Notes: generated by a model from the sequence alone, not told the origin. Positions 44,205-53,589 are shown, counted from the stretch's first letter. The stretch is 64,000 nucleotides of DNA from an uncultured Pseudomonadota bacterium (GCA_903898785.1 CAIUGU010000038.1:1-64000); one strand, 5' to 3'. A program made the numbers and translations.

Positions 44205-45179
44205 TTACCGGATCGGCAACGTGATGTCAGCGAACAGCGCATCGACTTCCTGCTGGTCGGCCGCGTTGGCCGCGTCGTCGATCAGGCGGCGCTTCAGGTG
44301 CGGGGCGAACAGTTGCATGAACTCGTACATGTAGCGACGCAATAGGCCGCCGCGCGAGAAGCCGATCCACGTCGTGTGCAGCGGGAACAGGTGCGACGCG
44401 TCGATGGACACGAGGTCCTTGTCGGTCTCCGGATCCACGGCGACATCCGCGAGGATGCCGACGCCAAACCCCAGGCGCACGTAGGTCTTGATGACGTCCG
44501 CGTCCCGCGCAGTCAACGCGACGTTCGCGGTCAACCCGGCCTTCGCGAAGATCTGGGGCAGCGACGAAGACCCCGTGAAGCTGAAGACATAGGTCACGAT
44601 CGGATAGGCTGCGATCTGTGCCAGCGTCGGCTTCTTCACGGTCGCGAGCGGATGATCGGCGGGCACGACGATGCGCCGGTACCACTGGTAGCACGGCAGC
44701 AGCACCAGGTTCGGGAACAGGTCCTGCGAGCCGGTGGCGATGGCGAAGTCGATGCGGTCGAGCGCCGCCATCTCGGCAATCTGTTCCGACGTGCCCTGGT
44801 GCAGGTGCAGCCGGACCTCCGGATACCGCGCACGGAACTGCTGGATCACCGACGGCAGCACGTAACGCGCCTGCGTGTGCGTGGTGCCGATGGACAGGGT
44901 GCCGCGGTGTTCGTCCTTGAGGTCGTCCGAGATGCCCTTGATGTTCTGCACCTCGCGCAGGATCTTGATCGCGCGGTCGATGACCTGCTGGCCGGCGGGG
45001 GTGATTTTCGTCAGCGTGCGGCCGCTGCGCACGAAGATCCGGAAGCCGAGCTCGTCCTCGAGCAGCTTCAGCTGCTTGCTGACCGCCGGCTGCGAGGTGT
45101 GCAGCTTTTCCGCGGCCGCCGTGATATTCAGTCCGCTCTGGGCGACGGCAGCGAGGTACCTGAGTTGCTGGAGCTTCAT
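44205..45179 (-). CDS. cysB: LysR-type sulfur regulator CysB
   Basis: A 324 aa CysB-class regulator. MKLQQLRYLAAVAQSGLNITAAAEKL with SQPAVSKQLKLLEDELG is the CysB helix-turn-helix. The effector domain contains GTTHTQARYVLP and SFTGSSSLPQIF, which contact sulfate or acetylserine in characterised CysB/Cbl. It should activate sulfate and organosulfur uptake genes when sulfur is scarce. Three promoters in this window share a box suited to it. Its own upstream region contains GTTACAATAAC near 45218, a possible autoregulatory half-site. Confidence 0.95.
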   Translation of the reverse strand: MKLQQLRYLAAVAQSGLNITAAAEKLHTSQPAVSKQLKLLEDELGFRIFVRSGRTLTKITPAGQQVIDRAIKILREVQNIKGISDDLKDEHRGTLSIGTTHTQARYVLPSVIQQFRARYPEVRLHLHQGTSEQIAEMAALDRIDFAIATGSQDLFPNLVLLPCYQWYRRIVVPADHPLATVKKPTLAQIAAYPIVTYVFSFTGSSSLPQIFAKAGLTANVALTARDADVIKTYVRLGFGVGILADVAVDPETDKDLVSIDASHLFPLHTTWIGFSRGGLLRRYMYEFMQLFAPHLKRRLIDDAANAADQQEVDALFADITLPIR

Positions 45180-45248
45180 ACGCGTCGACGTATAGGTAAG
45201 ACAAAGGGTCGGTCGTTACAATAACCGAAAGATCACTTCGCAGCACCC

Positions 45249-47084
45249 ATGAAGCACATTCCGGTATCAGTCCTGTTCTTAGCGGCGCTTGGCGCCTTCC
45301 TGGCAGGGTGCGACAAGCCTGGCCCGAACCCGGCCGAGGTTGCGGCCAGCCGGCAACAGGAAGCGGATACGTTCAATGCCTTCCTGGCCAGGGCCTGGGA
45401 GGCCCGGCTGGCCGACAGCCCGCAGCTCGCGTCCCGGCTCGGCCGGCAGGCCGGCAACGACCGGTGGGACGACGTGTCGGTGGAAGCGCTGGACAGGCGC
45501 CATTTCCGGGTCCGGACGGACCTCGCCAACATGCTGATGCTGGACTACACCAGGCTCGATGCCGGCCAGCGCCTGAGCTACGAACTCTTCGGGAACGAGG
45601 CCGAGCGTCGCATCGAGCTGCATCGCTGGCGGCTGTACCCGTATGTCATCGAGCCGCACAACGGGCTGCATACGGAAGTCCCGGCGTTCCTGATGACTGT
45701 CCACGACATCAGGAACGAGGCGGATGCCGAGGCCTACATCGCCCGGTTGCGAGGGATCCAGCCGCTGTTCCAGCAGGCGGAGGGCAGGCTTGCCGCGAGC
45801 GAGGCAGCCGGCATCGTTCCCCCGAAGTTCGTTTTCCCGCAAGTGGCATCGCGTATCCGCACCGTGCTGATCGGGCGCCCCTTCGATCGCTCGGCCATGG
45901 ACAGTGCGCTGCTCAACGATTTCACTGACAAGGTCGCCGCGCTCGGCCTGCCCGCAGAGCGAGAGACTTCGCTCGTCGCCGCCGCGCGCACGGCGCTGGT
46001 GGAGTCGGTGCAGCCCGCCTACGAATCGCTTGCCCGGACGCTCAACGCACTTGAGAGGAAGGCAACCAACGATATCGGCGCCTGGAAGCTGCCGAGTGGA
46101 GACGGTTACTACCGCGCGTTGTTGCGGTTCTACACGACGTCGGACCTGTCACCGGGCGAATTGCACGAGATGGGCCTGGCCGAGGTCGCGAGGCTCGAGG
46201 ACGAAGTGCGGCAACTGGCACCTGCGCTTGGGCTTGCCGGTTCGTTGCCTGCCCTGTTCAAGGCCATGGGCAGCCGCCCAGGCACTTATTATCCGGATAC
46301 GGAAGCGGGTAGGGCCGCCTATCTCAAGGAAACGGCGGACCGCCTCGACTCGATGCGGCAGCAACTCGGACCCCTGTTCAGCATGCCACCAGACGAGACC
46401 CTCGTCGTGCAGCGGGTCGCGAGGGTGCATGAGCCGTTTGTCCCCAAGGTGTTCTATGAGAGTGGGGCCGACCAGGCTGCCTACTACGTCAATGTCGCCC
46501 GCATGGGCGACCTGCCGAAGCACGAGCTGGAGCCGCTCGCGTACTACGAGGGGTTGCCTGGCCGGCATCTGGAGCGATCAACGGTGCGCTCGCACAAGGC
46601 GCTACCCGACTTCCGCCGCTCGTTCCCCGTCATGTCGTTCACTGAAGGGTGGGCGCTGTATGCGGCCAGGCTTGCCAGGGAAGCGGGTGGCTACGCGACG
46701 CCGGAGGCCGAGTACGGCCGGCTCGTCATGGAATTGAATCGTGCGGTGGACCTGGTCGTCGACACCGGCATTCACGCGAAAAGATGGACGCGGGAGGATG
46801 CGATCAAGTACATGCTCGATCACACGCCGTTGTCCCGCGCAGTGGTGACCCGCGTGGTCGAGCGCCGTGCCGTGCAGCCCGCACAGGGTGCGGCGAGTGC
46901 CGTGGGATTGCTGCGCATCCTGGAGCTCCGCCAGCGTGCCGCGACCGAACTCGGTGAGCGCTTCGACCTGCGCGAGTTCCACGACGCCTTGCTGGGCGCC
47001 GGGCCTGTGCCGCTCAATGCACTGAGCCGTGAGGTCAACGACTACATCGAACGCAAGCGTTCGACTCCGAAGGCTCCTTCCTAG
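45249..47084 (+). CDS. DUF885 family lipoprotein, probably lacking its metal site
   Basis: A 611 aa DUF885 protein with a lipobox (FLAGC at residues ~18-22). DUF885 members are thought to be zinc peptidases using an HExxPGHH-type motif. Here that segment reads YEGLPGRH (residues 433-440), so the first histidine is Tyr and the second is Arg. FTEGWALYAA also lacks the glutamate usual after ALY. The rest of the fold, including the R..A..PAQG block, is preserved. I infer a pseudoenzyme or a divergent activity. It is divergent from cysB. Confidence 0.8.
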   Translation: MKHIPVSVLFLAALGAFLAGCDKPGPNPAEVAASRQQEADTFNAFLARAWEARLADSPQLASRLGRQAGNDRWDDVSVEALDRRHFRVRTDLANMLMLDYTRLDAGQRLSYELFGNEAERRIELHRWRLYPYVIEPHNGLHTEVPAFLMTVHDIRNEADAEAYIARLRGIQPLFQQAEGRLAASEAAGIVPPKFVFPQVASRIRTVLIGRPFDRSAMDSALLNDFTDKVAALGLPAERETSLVAAARTALVESVQPAYESLARTLNALERKATNDIGAWKLPSGDGYYRALLRFYTTSDLSPGELHEMGLAEVARLEDEVRQLAPALGLAGSLPALFKAMGSRPGTYYPDTEAGRAAYLKETADRLDSMRQQLGPLFSMPPDETLVVQRVARVHEPFVPKVFYESGADQAAYYVNVARMGDLPKHELEPLAYYEGLPGRHLERSTVRSHKALPDFRRSFPVMSFTEGWALYAARLAREAGGYATPEAEYGRLVMELNRAVDLVVDTGIHAKRWTREDAIKYMLDHTPLSRAVVTRVVERRAVQPAQGAASAVGLLRILELRQRAATELGERFDLREFHDALLGAGPVPLNALSREVNDYIERKRSTPKAPS

Positions 47085-47120
47085 CAGCGCGAAAGGCCGC
47101 ACGGCGGCCGCCCGATCCCG

Positions 47121-47483
47121 TCACTTGCCGCAGAAGATGTCCTGCAGGACACCGAGCACCCGGCGCACATCCCCGTCCGGAACGGAATACGTGATGGTCT
47201 GCGCCTGACGTTCTGCCGTCACGAGTCCGCCTTCGCGCAACACGGCCAGGTGTTGTGACAACGCGGACTGGCTGAGGTCCACCTCCGCGTTCAATTCACT
47301 GACCGAGAGCGGCCGATCGAGCAGCGTGCACAGGATGCACAGGCGCTGCTCGTTCGCGAGCGCCTTCAGGAAGGCCGATGCCTCCGCAGCGTGCGCCAGG
47401 ATCTCATGCGGCGCGAGCGCCGGCTTGCGCACGGTGCGGGACTTGGCTTTCGAACGGGACGGCTTCGGGCTGCTCGTATTCAT
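47121..47483 (-). CDS. bigR: ArsR-family persulfide-sensing repressor (BigR/SqrR-like)
   Basis: A 120 aa winged-helix repressor. ALANEQRLCILCTLL, DLSQSALSQHLAVLREGGLV and the C-terminal LQDIFCGK match BigR and SqrR. The redox pair would be Cys52 and Cys118, whose 66-residue spacing is exactly that of BigR Cys42/Cys108. Reactive sulfur species should form a polysulfide bridge between them and release DNA. Cys49 is an additional cysteine. The gene is divergent from the sulfide operon, whose promoter carries an inverted-repeat operator. Confidence 0.9.
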   Translation of the reverse strand: MNTSSPKPSRSKAKSRTVRKPALAPHEILAHAAEASAFLKALANEQRLCILCTLLDRPLSVSELNAEVDLSQSALSQHLAVLREGGLVTAERQAQTITYSVPDGDVRRVLGVLQDIFCGK

Positions 47484-47501
47484 GGCCGCAGGATATCAGT
47501 A

Positions 47502-47530
47502 TTGACTAAATTAGAAAAGCCTAATATAAA
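47502..47530 (+). promoter_or_regulatory. Sigma-70 promoter with embedded BigR-type operator
   Basis: TTGACT (47502-47507), a 17 bp spacer and TATAAA (47525-47530) form a near-consensus promoter pointing into the sulfide operon. The inverted repeat ATTAG-N6-CTAAT at 47510-47525 fills the spacer, so a bound repressor would block RNA polymerase. The region is markedly AT-rich against its surroundings. Confidence 0.85.
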
Positions 47531-47536
47531 GCCACT

Positions 47537-47815
47537 CACCGGGAGGCGCCCGGCAGATGGACCGGATTCTACGGATGTCAGGCATGCATACAACCGATAC
47601 GGCAGGAGTGCTGCGAGTCGCGGCGGGGCAGGCGTTGCTCCCGACGGAGAGAGCGCACGCCGCTACAGGCTTACGTAGTTCTCCCGGACGCCGCCGCAAT
47701 GCCATTGCGAGCATTCTCCGGGGTCTGGTTCATGTCCCGCAGCCATCACGACCGGCCGGACCGCCATCACGGGGGTTACAGCCGCCCTACTTCACTTTTC
47801 TTGCGGAGCATTCCC
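47537..47815 (+). other. Long untranslated leader of the sulfide operon
   Basis: About 280 bases separate the predicted transcription start from the first confident gene. A frame of 89 codons (47557-47826) with GGGAGG upstream crosses the region and overlaps the next start, but its protein looks unstructured and I do not call it a gene. I recognise no riboswitch. The sequence has several short GC-rich inverted repeats. Confidence 0.45.
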
Positions 47816-48016
47816 ATGAGCATTGATCGCATCGTCCTCGCGTTTGCAGGCACCGTCGTCCTCGTGAGCCTCGCGCTCGGCATCTACGTCAGCCCCAACT
47901 GGTTCTGGCTGACCGCGTTCGTCGGGGCCAACCTGTTCCAGTCCTCGTTCACGGGCTTCTGCCCGCTGGCGGTGATCCTGAAGAAGCTGGGTGTCAGGCC
48001 CGGCGCTGCTTTCTGA
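47816..48016 (+). CDS. Small DUF2892 membrane protein of the sulfide operon
   Basis: A 66 aa protein with two helices, [22 protein letters not shown] and the block [20 protein letters not shown], which is the DUF2892/YgaP membrane part with its conserved cysteine. TGCGGAG lies just before the ATG at 47816. It is the first gene of the BigR-controlled operon, as in several sulfide-detoxification clusters. It resembles the lone homologue at 17170. Confidence 0.88.
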   Translation: MSIDRIVLAFAGTVVLVSLALGIYVSPNWFWLTAFVGANLFQSSFTGFCPLAVILKKLGVRPGAAF

Positions 48017-48042
48017 TCCCCTTTTCACCGGAGAACAGGCCC

Positions 48043-49098
48043 ATGCCCCACCCGCGCAGCCTTGTCGCGTCCGTCTCGTTGCTGATTGGCCTCTGCGCCG
48101 CGGCAGTGACGCAGGCGGCGGACCCGTTGCCGACGCTCGCGTTGAAGCGCGAGCGGGCGCCGCTCGAACGCCGCGTTGACGGGACGATCGAGGCGGTGAA
48201 CCAGGGCACGGTGTCCGCGCAGACGTCAGGCCGAGTGCTTGAAGTGCTCTACGACGTGAACGACTTCGTGCCTGCCGGGGCCGTGATCGTGCGCCTGCGA
48301 AACACCGAACAGCGAGCGGGCCTGGAACAGGCACAGGCAGCGCTGACCGAAGCGACCGCACGCGAGGCGGAGGCGCGCACCCGCTTCGACCGGATCGCCG
48401 GACTCCTTGCGGATCGTGCTGTTTCCAGGCAGCAATACGACCAGGCCCTCGCCGATCGCGATGCCACGGTTGCCAGGCTCGCTGCTGCACGGGCCGGCCT
48501 GACCGCTGCCCGCGAAGGCGTGAGCTACACGGAAGTCAGGGCACCGTATGCCGGCGTGGTCACGCGTCGGCTCGTGCAGGCGGGTGAATCGGTGCAGCCC
48601 GGTACCCCGCTCATGAGCGGACTGTCGCTGCAGTTCCTGCGCGTCAATGTCGACCTGCCCCAGAGCCTCGTGGAGAAGGTCCGTGTTATCCGCAAGGCAG
48701 CGATCTACGTGAACGGGCGCAGGATCGATGCCACCAAGCTGACCCTCGCGCCCCAGGCATCGCCCGAGACCAATACCTTCCGCGTGCGAGTGGACCTGCC
48801 GGAGAACGCGGCAGACCTGTACCCCGGCATGTTCGTGAAAGTGGCGTTTGTGGTCGGCGAGGCCGAGCGGCTGCTGATCCCGGTCAACGCGCTCGTGGAG
48901 CGGAGTGAAGTGACGGCGGTCTACCTCAGCGCCGGCGACGGCCGCATCACGTTGCGGCAGGTCAGGGTGGGGCATCGCTTCGACGACAAGGTCGAAGTGC
49001 TGGCAGGTCTTGAGGCCGGCGACGTGCTGATCACCGATCCGCTGCTTGCCCTTGAACAGTTGCGGACCGCCCCTGCGGCTGCCGCGAAGCAGGACTGA
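48043..49098 (+). CDS. RND efflux periplasmic adaptor
   Basis: A 351 aa membrane-fusion protein with a signal peptide ending VTQAADP. GTVSAQTSGRVLEVLYDVNDFVPAGAVI is the lipoyl half, then a coiled-coil hairpin with LADRAVSRQQYDQAL, the second lipoyl half EVRAPYAGVVTRRLVQAGESV and a beta-barrel domain. It links the pump encoded 2 bp downstream with the TolC-like protein of the same operon. The exported compound is unknown. Confidence 0.93.
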   Translation: MPHPRSLVASVSLLIGLCAAAVTQAADPLPTLALKRERAPLERRVDGTIEAVNQGTVSAQTSGRVLEVLYDVNDFVPAGAVIVRLRNTEQRAGLEQAQAALTEATAREAEARTRFDRIAGLLADRAVSRQQYDQALADRDATVARLAAARAGLTAAREGVSYTEVRAPYAGVVTRRLVQAGESVQPGTPLMSGLSLQFLRVNVDLPQSLVEKVRVIRKAAIYVNGRRIDATKLTLAPQASPETNTFRVRVDLPENAADLYPGMFVKVAFVVGEAERLLIPVNALVERSEVTAVYLSAGDGRITLRQVRVGHRFDDKVEVLAGLEAGDVLITDPLLALEQLRTAPAAAAKQD

Positions 49099-49100
49099 CG

Positions 49101-52100
49101 ATGGATACCCCGCAACTTGGGCTAAGCGGCCGCATCGCGAAGCTGTTCCTGCGCAGCGAACTCACGCCGTTGCTGGCCCTTGCCGCCATGCTGCTTGGCG
49201 TCTTCGCCGTGCTCGTCACGCCGCGTGAAGAAGAGCCGCAGATCGATGTCACGATGGCAAACATCATCGTGCCGTTTCCCGGCGCCAGCTCCGAGCAGGT
49301 CGAGAGCCTGGTTGCCTCGCCGATGGAGCAGGTGCTGGGCGAGATCGACGGCGTGAAGCACGTCTACTCGGTGTCGCGACCCGGTGTCGCGGTCCTCACG
49401 GTCCAGTTCGAGGTGGGCGAGCCCCGCAACGAAGCCATCGTGCGTCTCTACAACGCGGTGTACTCGAATCGCGACTGGCGCCCCCAGGGACTCGGCGTGC
49501 TGGAACCGATCATCAAACCCAAGGGCATCGACGACGTCCCGGTGCTGTCGCTGACCTTGTGGACGAAGGACGCCGATCGCGGCGCCCATGAGCTGCGCCA
49601 GGTCGCGCATGCCATCGAAGCCGAGATCAAGCGCGTTCCGGGCACCCGTAACGTCTACACCCTCGGGGGACCGGACGACACGGTGCATGTCTCCCTCGAT
49701 CCGCAGCGCCTGGCGGGCCACGGCCTCACGGCACTCGGCCTGGTCGAATCCCTCAAGGCAGCCAACGTCGTGCTGCAGGCGGGCGATGTCGTGGGCGATG
49801 GCGGCGTCCTCCCCGTGCAGGCCGGCGAGTTCCTGGCCCACCGCGACGACGTTGCGGAAGTGGTCGTCGGAATGCAGGAAGGGCGTCCCGTCTACCTCGA
49901 AGACGTCGCAGACGTGATCGCGGGCCCGGACCAGCCCGAGCAGTACGTGAAGTTCGGTGCCGGCGCCGCTGCTGCTGCGCGACGCCTCGATCTCAAGGGG
50001 GACGTGCCCGCGGTGACCATCGCGGTCTCCAAGCAGCCCGGCCGGAACGCCATCGACGTCACTGACCAGGTCATTGCCCGGATCGAGGCCCTGAAGGGCA
50101 CGTTCATTCCCGATGGAGTCGAGGCAACCGTCACGCGCAACTATGGCGAGACGGCCAACGACAAGGCGCAGAAGCTGATCCAGAAGCTGATGTTCGCCAC
50201 GGTTTCCGTGATCGTGCTGGTGATCGTTGCCGTGGGCTGGAGGGAGGCCATCGTCGTTGGCGCTGCCGTGATCGTCACGCTCGCCGCGACCCTGTTCGCG
50301 TCGTGGGCGTGGGGCTTCACGATCAACCGCGTGTCGCTGTTCGCGCTGATCTTCTCCATCGGCATCCTGGTCGACGATGCGATCGTGGTGGTCGAGAACA
50401 TCCACCGCCACCTGCTCATGGACGGGACCGATCCCGACCGGATCGTGCCTGCCGCCGTCGATGAAGTCGGCGGTCCCACCATCCTCGCGACCTTCACCGT
50501 GATCGCGGCGCTGCTGCCGATGGCGTTCGTCAGCGGGCTGATGGGGCCTTACATGGCCCCCATCCCCATCAACGCGAGCATGGGCATGGTGATCTCGCTC
50601 GCCATTGCGCTCATCTTCACGCCCTGGCTGTCGCGTCGTCTGCTCGGCAATCTGTCGCCATCGCATGCGGCGCACGACCCGGGTCCCACGAAGATCGACG
50701 CGCTGGCAGAGCGTGTTCTCGGTCGCTTCCTGCGGGGTGAAGAGAGCCGCAAGCGTCGCCATCGCCTGTACGCGGGCACCGGCATCGCGATCCTGGTGGC
50801 GATTTCGATGGTCGGCTTGCAATGGGTAGTCATGAAGATGCTGCCCTTCGACAACAAGTCGGAATTCCAGATCGTCGTCGACATGCCGGAGGGCACCGCG
50901 CTCGAGACGACGGTGCGCGTGCTCGACGAACTCGCGGGTTCGATCGCCACGATTCCGGAAGTGACGGATTACCAGGTCTACGCCGGCACCGCCGCACCGA
51001 TCAACTTCAACGGGCTGGTGCGCCAGTACTACCTGCGCTCGGGCCCGAACGTCGGCGACATCCAGGTCAACCTGACCGACAAGCATGTGCGCGATCGCCA
51101 GAGCCACGAGATCGCGCTTGCAGCACGTCCGGCCCTCGCGGAGATCGGTGCGCGCTACGGTGCGACGGTGCAGGTGGTGGAAGTCCCACCAGGACCGCCC
51201 ATCCAGGCGCCGATCGTCGCCGAGATCTACGGGCCGTTCTACGCCGCGATGCGCTCAACGGCATTGCAGGTGCGTGACGTCTTTGTCGCCACGTCGGATA
51301 TCGTCGACGTCGACTCCAGTGTCGAAAAGCCGGCTCCGCGCTATGTCCTGGAGGTCGATCGAGGGAAGGCCGCCTTGCTGGGCGTCAGCCAGCAGGCCGT
51401 ATCAGAGACGCTGGCCGTTGCGCTGTCGGGTCACGATGCCACGTACCTTCATGCAGGTCGGGAGCGCTATCCGGTTCCGGTCCGGCTGGAATTGCCCGTC
51501 GCCGAGAAGAGCGAGATCGAGGCGGTACTCGCACTCGAGGTTCCGGCGGCCAACGGCAAGCGCATTCCGCTGACTGAGGTGGTCACTGTCCGCGAATCCA
51601 CGTGGGACGGCGCGATCTACCACAAGGACCTGCTGCCGGTGGCGTACGTCACGGGCGACATGGCGGGCGACATCGACAGTCCGCTCTACGGCATGTTCGG
51701 CATCATCGGCAAGCTGGGGGACCAGTATCCGGCGATCGAGCAGCGCTTCATCACACAGCCTGCCAACCCGGAGGCGTTCTCCATCAAGTGGGATGGCGAA
51801 TGGCAGATTACCTACGAGACCTTCCGCGACATGGGCCTCGCATACTCGGTGGGGCTGATCCTGATCTACCTGCTGGTGGTGGCGCAGTTCAAGTCGTATG
51901 CCGTGCCGCTGGTCATCATGGCGCCGATTCCACTCACGATCATCGGCGTCATGCCGGGCCATGCGTTGCTGGGCGCGCAGTTCACCGCGACTTCCATGAT
52001 CGGCATGATCGCGCTGGCCGGCATCATCGTGCGCAACTCCATCCTGCTCGTCGACTTCATCAACCTTGAAGTCGCCGCAGGGCGGGATCTCGTCGATGCC

Positions 52101-52310
52101 GTCATCCGTGCCGCGGCCGTGCGCGCCAAGCCCATCGTGCTCACCGGCCTCGCGGCCATGATCGGCGCCTTCTTCATCATCGACGACCCGATCTTCAACG
52201 GCCTGGCGGTGTCGCTGATCTTCGGCATTCTCGTTTCCACCGCGCTCACGCTCGTCGTCATCCCGATCCTGTACTACAGCTATCTGCGCCGGAAGGCTAA
52301 GGCCGCATAG
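49101..52310 (+). CDS. RND efflux pump permease (HAE-type)
   Basis: A 1069 aa inner-membrane RND pump with twelve helices and two large periplasmic loops. VPFPGASSEQVESLVASPMEQ at the N-terminus and SIGILVDDAIVVVENIHRHL in helix 4 are typical, with the two adjacent aspartates of the proton relay. LGAQFTATSMIGMIALAGIIVRNSILLVDF is the helix 10-11 block. It is placed between the adaptor and a sulfide:quinone oxidoreductase, so it may export a product or toxic form of sulfide stress; this is inference from context. Confidence 0.94.
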   Translation: MDTPQLGLSGRIAKLFLRSELTPLLALAAMLLGVFAVLVTPREEEPQIDVTMANIIVPFPGASSEQVESLVASPMEQVLGEIDGVKHVYSVSRPGVAVLTVQFEVGEPRNEAIVRLYNAVYSNRDWRPQGLGVLEPIIKPKGIDDVPVLSLTLWTKDADRGAHELRQVAHAIEAEIKRVPGTRNVYTLGGPDDTVHVSLDPQRLAGHGLTALGLVESLKAANVVLQAGDVVGDGGVLPVQAGEFLAHRDDVAEVVVGMQEGRPVYLEDVADVIAGPDQPEQYVKFGAGAAAAARRLDLKGDVPAVTIAVSKQPGRNAIDVTDQVIARIEALKGTFIPDGVEATVTRNYGETANDKAQKLIQKLMFATVSVIVLVIVAVGWREAIVVGAAVIVTLAATLFASWAWGFTINRVSLFALIFSIGILVDDAIVVVENIHRHLLMDGTDPDRIVPAAVDEVGGPTILATFTVIAALLPMAFVSGLMGPYMAPIPINASMGMVISLAIALIFTPWLSRRLLGNLSPSHAAHDPGPTKIDALAERVLGRFLRGEESRKRRHRLYAGTGIAILVAISMVGLQWVVMKMLPFDNKSEFQIVVDMPEGTALETTVRVLDELAGSIATIPEVTDYQVYAGTAAPINFNGLVRQYYLRSGPNVGDIQVNLTDKHVRDRQSHEIALAARPALAEIGARYGATVQVVEVPPGPPIQAPIVAEIYGPFYAAMRSTALQVRDVFVATSDIVDVDSSVEKPAPRYVLEVDRGKAALLGVSQQAVSETLAVALSGHDATYLHAGRERYPVPVRLELPVAEKSEIEAVLALEVPAANGKRIPLTEVVTVRESTWDGAIYHKDLLPVAYVTGDMAGDIDSPLYGMFGIIGKLGDQYPAIEQRFITQPANPEAFSIKWDGEWQITYETFRDMGLAYSVGLILIYLLVVAQFKSYAVPLVIMAPIPLTIIGVMPGHALLGAQFTATSMIGMIALAGIIVRNSILLVDFINLEVAAGRDLVDAVIRAAAVRAKPIVLTGLAAMIGAFFIIDDPIFNGLAVSLIFGILVSTALTLVVIPILYYSYLRRKAKAA

Positions 52311-52320
52311 GAGAATCACC

Positions 52321-53589
52321 ATGGCACACGTCGTCATTCTGGGAGCATGCGTAGGGGGCGTGCCGAGCGCCTATGAACTGCGCAAGCTGCTCGGCAAGGA
52401 ACACCGCATCACGCTGGTGGGGTCGAGTCCCTACTTCGAGTTCACGCCGTCCAATCCGTGGATGGCGGTCGGCTGGAGAACCCGCGAGCAAACCCGGGAA
52501 GAGCTCGCGGGTCCGCTCGCGAAGAAGGACATCGCCTGGCATCCGCAGAAAGCGACGGCGATCGATGCCGAGGCTTCATCGCTCACCCTCGCCGACGGCA
52601 CGGTGCTCAAGTACGACTATCTCGTCATTGCGACCGGTCCCAAGCTCGCCTTCGAGGAAGTACCCGGACTCGGTCCCGATGCCTTCACGCAATCCGTGTG
52701 CACGCACGATCACGCCATGACCGCGTGGGACCGTTACCAGGAGTTCCTGAAGAACCCCGGGCCGATCGTGATCGGCGCAGCGCCGATGGCGAGCTGCTTC
52801 GGCCCGGCCTACGAATTCGCAATGATCCTTGATGCCGACCTGCGGAAGCGCAAGCTGCGCGACCGCGTTCCCATGACGTATGTCACCAGCGAGCCCTACA
52901 TCGGGCACCTGGGTCTCGGCGGCGTGGGGGACAGCAAGGGCCTGATGGAAAGCGAGATGCGCCAGCGCCACATCAAGTGGATCACCAACGCGAAGATCAC
53001 GTCCGTCGAAGCCGGCAAGGTGAACGCGACCGAGCTCGCCGAAGACGGTACGGTCAGGAAGGAGCATCAGCTGCCGTTCGCGTACAGCATGATCCTGCCC
53101 GCGTTCAAGGGCGTCGACCCCGTGGCTGCGGTGCCGGGGCTGTGCAACCCGCGTGGCTTCGTGCTGATCGATGCGCACCAGCGCAATCCGAAGTACAGGA
53201 ACATTTTCTCCGCGGGCGTCTGCGTGGCGATTCCGCCCGTCGAGCCGACACCGGTCCCGACGGGCGCACCCAAGACCGGCTACATGATCGAATCGATGGC
53301 GACGGCGCTGGCCCACAACATCGCAGCCGAGATCGCAGGCAAGCCCGCCGAGTCACGGGCCACCTGGAACGCCATCTGCCTCGCGGATTTCGGTGACACC
53401 GGCGCTGCCTTCGTCGCGCTGCCGCAGATCCCGCCGCGCAACGTCACCTGGGCGAAGGAGGGCAAATGGGTGCATCTGGCGAAGATCGCGTTCGAGAAGT
53501 ACTTCCTGCGCAAGATCCGCACCGGCGAAACCATCCCGGTCTACGAGAAGTACGTCCTCAAGGCCCTCGGCATCGAGCTGCTCAAATGA
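52321..53589 (+). CDS. Sulfide:quinone oxidoreductase-like flavoprotein
   Basis: A 422 aa FAD protein that should oxidise sulfide to sulfane sulfur and reduce quinone at the membrane. It starts with a Rossmann motif of the form GACVGGVPSAYELRKLLG. Cys127 (SVCTHDHA) and Cys275 (PGLCNPRG) are candidates for the redox pair; Cys10 lies in the FAD loop. The C-terminal amphipathic segment (WVHLAKIAFEKYFLRKIRTG) fits membrane attachment in SQR. AGGAGAATCACC precedes the ATG. Control by the BigR-type repressor supports the call. A flavocytochrome-c-like activity is the alternative. Confidence 0.87.
   Translation: MAHVVILGACVGGVPSAYELRKLLGKEHRITLVGSSPYFEFTPSNPWMAVGWRTREQTREELAGPLAKKDIAWHPQKATAIDAEASSLTLADGTVLKYDYLVIATGPKLAFEEVPGLGPDAFTQSVCTHDHAMTAWDRYQEFLKNPGPIVIGAAPMASCFGPAYEFAMILDADLRKRKLRDRVPMTYVTSEPYIGHLGLGGVGDSKGLMESEMRQRHIKWITNAKITSVEAGKVNATELAEDGTVRKEHQLPFAYSMILPAFKGVDPVAAVPGLCNPRGFVLIDAHQRNPKYRNIFSAGVCVAIPPVEPTPVPTGAPKTGYMIESMATALAHNIAAEIAGKPAESRATWNAICLADFGDTGAAFVALPQIPPRNVTWAKEGKWVHLAKIAFEKYFLRKIRTGETIPVYEKYVLKALGIELLK

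Noticed and set aside
45210-45232. A fourth CysB box in the cysB/DUF885 gap
   Set aside because: GTTACAATAAC resembles a half of the motif, but the GGCGACTG part and the 17-bp promoter spacing are missing.
47095-47109. GGCCGC-ACG-GCGGCC hairpin as terminator between DUF885 and bigR
   Set aside because: There is no T-run on either strand and the stem is only six bases; too weak to list as a terminator.
47557-47826. 89-codon ORF in the leader of the sulfide operon as a gene
   Set aside because: It has a plausible ribosome site but a disordered, Pro/Arg-rich product that overlaps the start of a confident gene; kept only as a possible leader peptide.
49122-51107. A 661-codon open frame opposite the RND pump gene
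   Set aside because: Composition is shadow-like (His/Asp/Arg runs) and no domain is seen.
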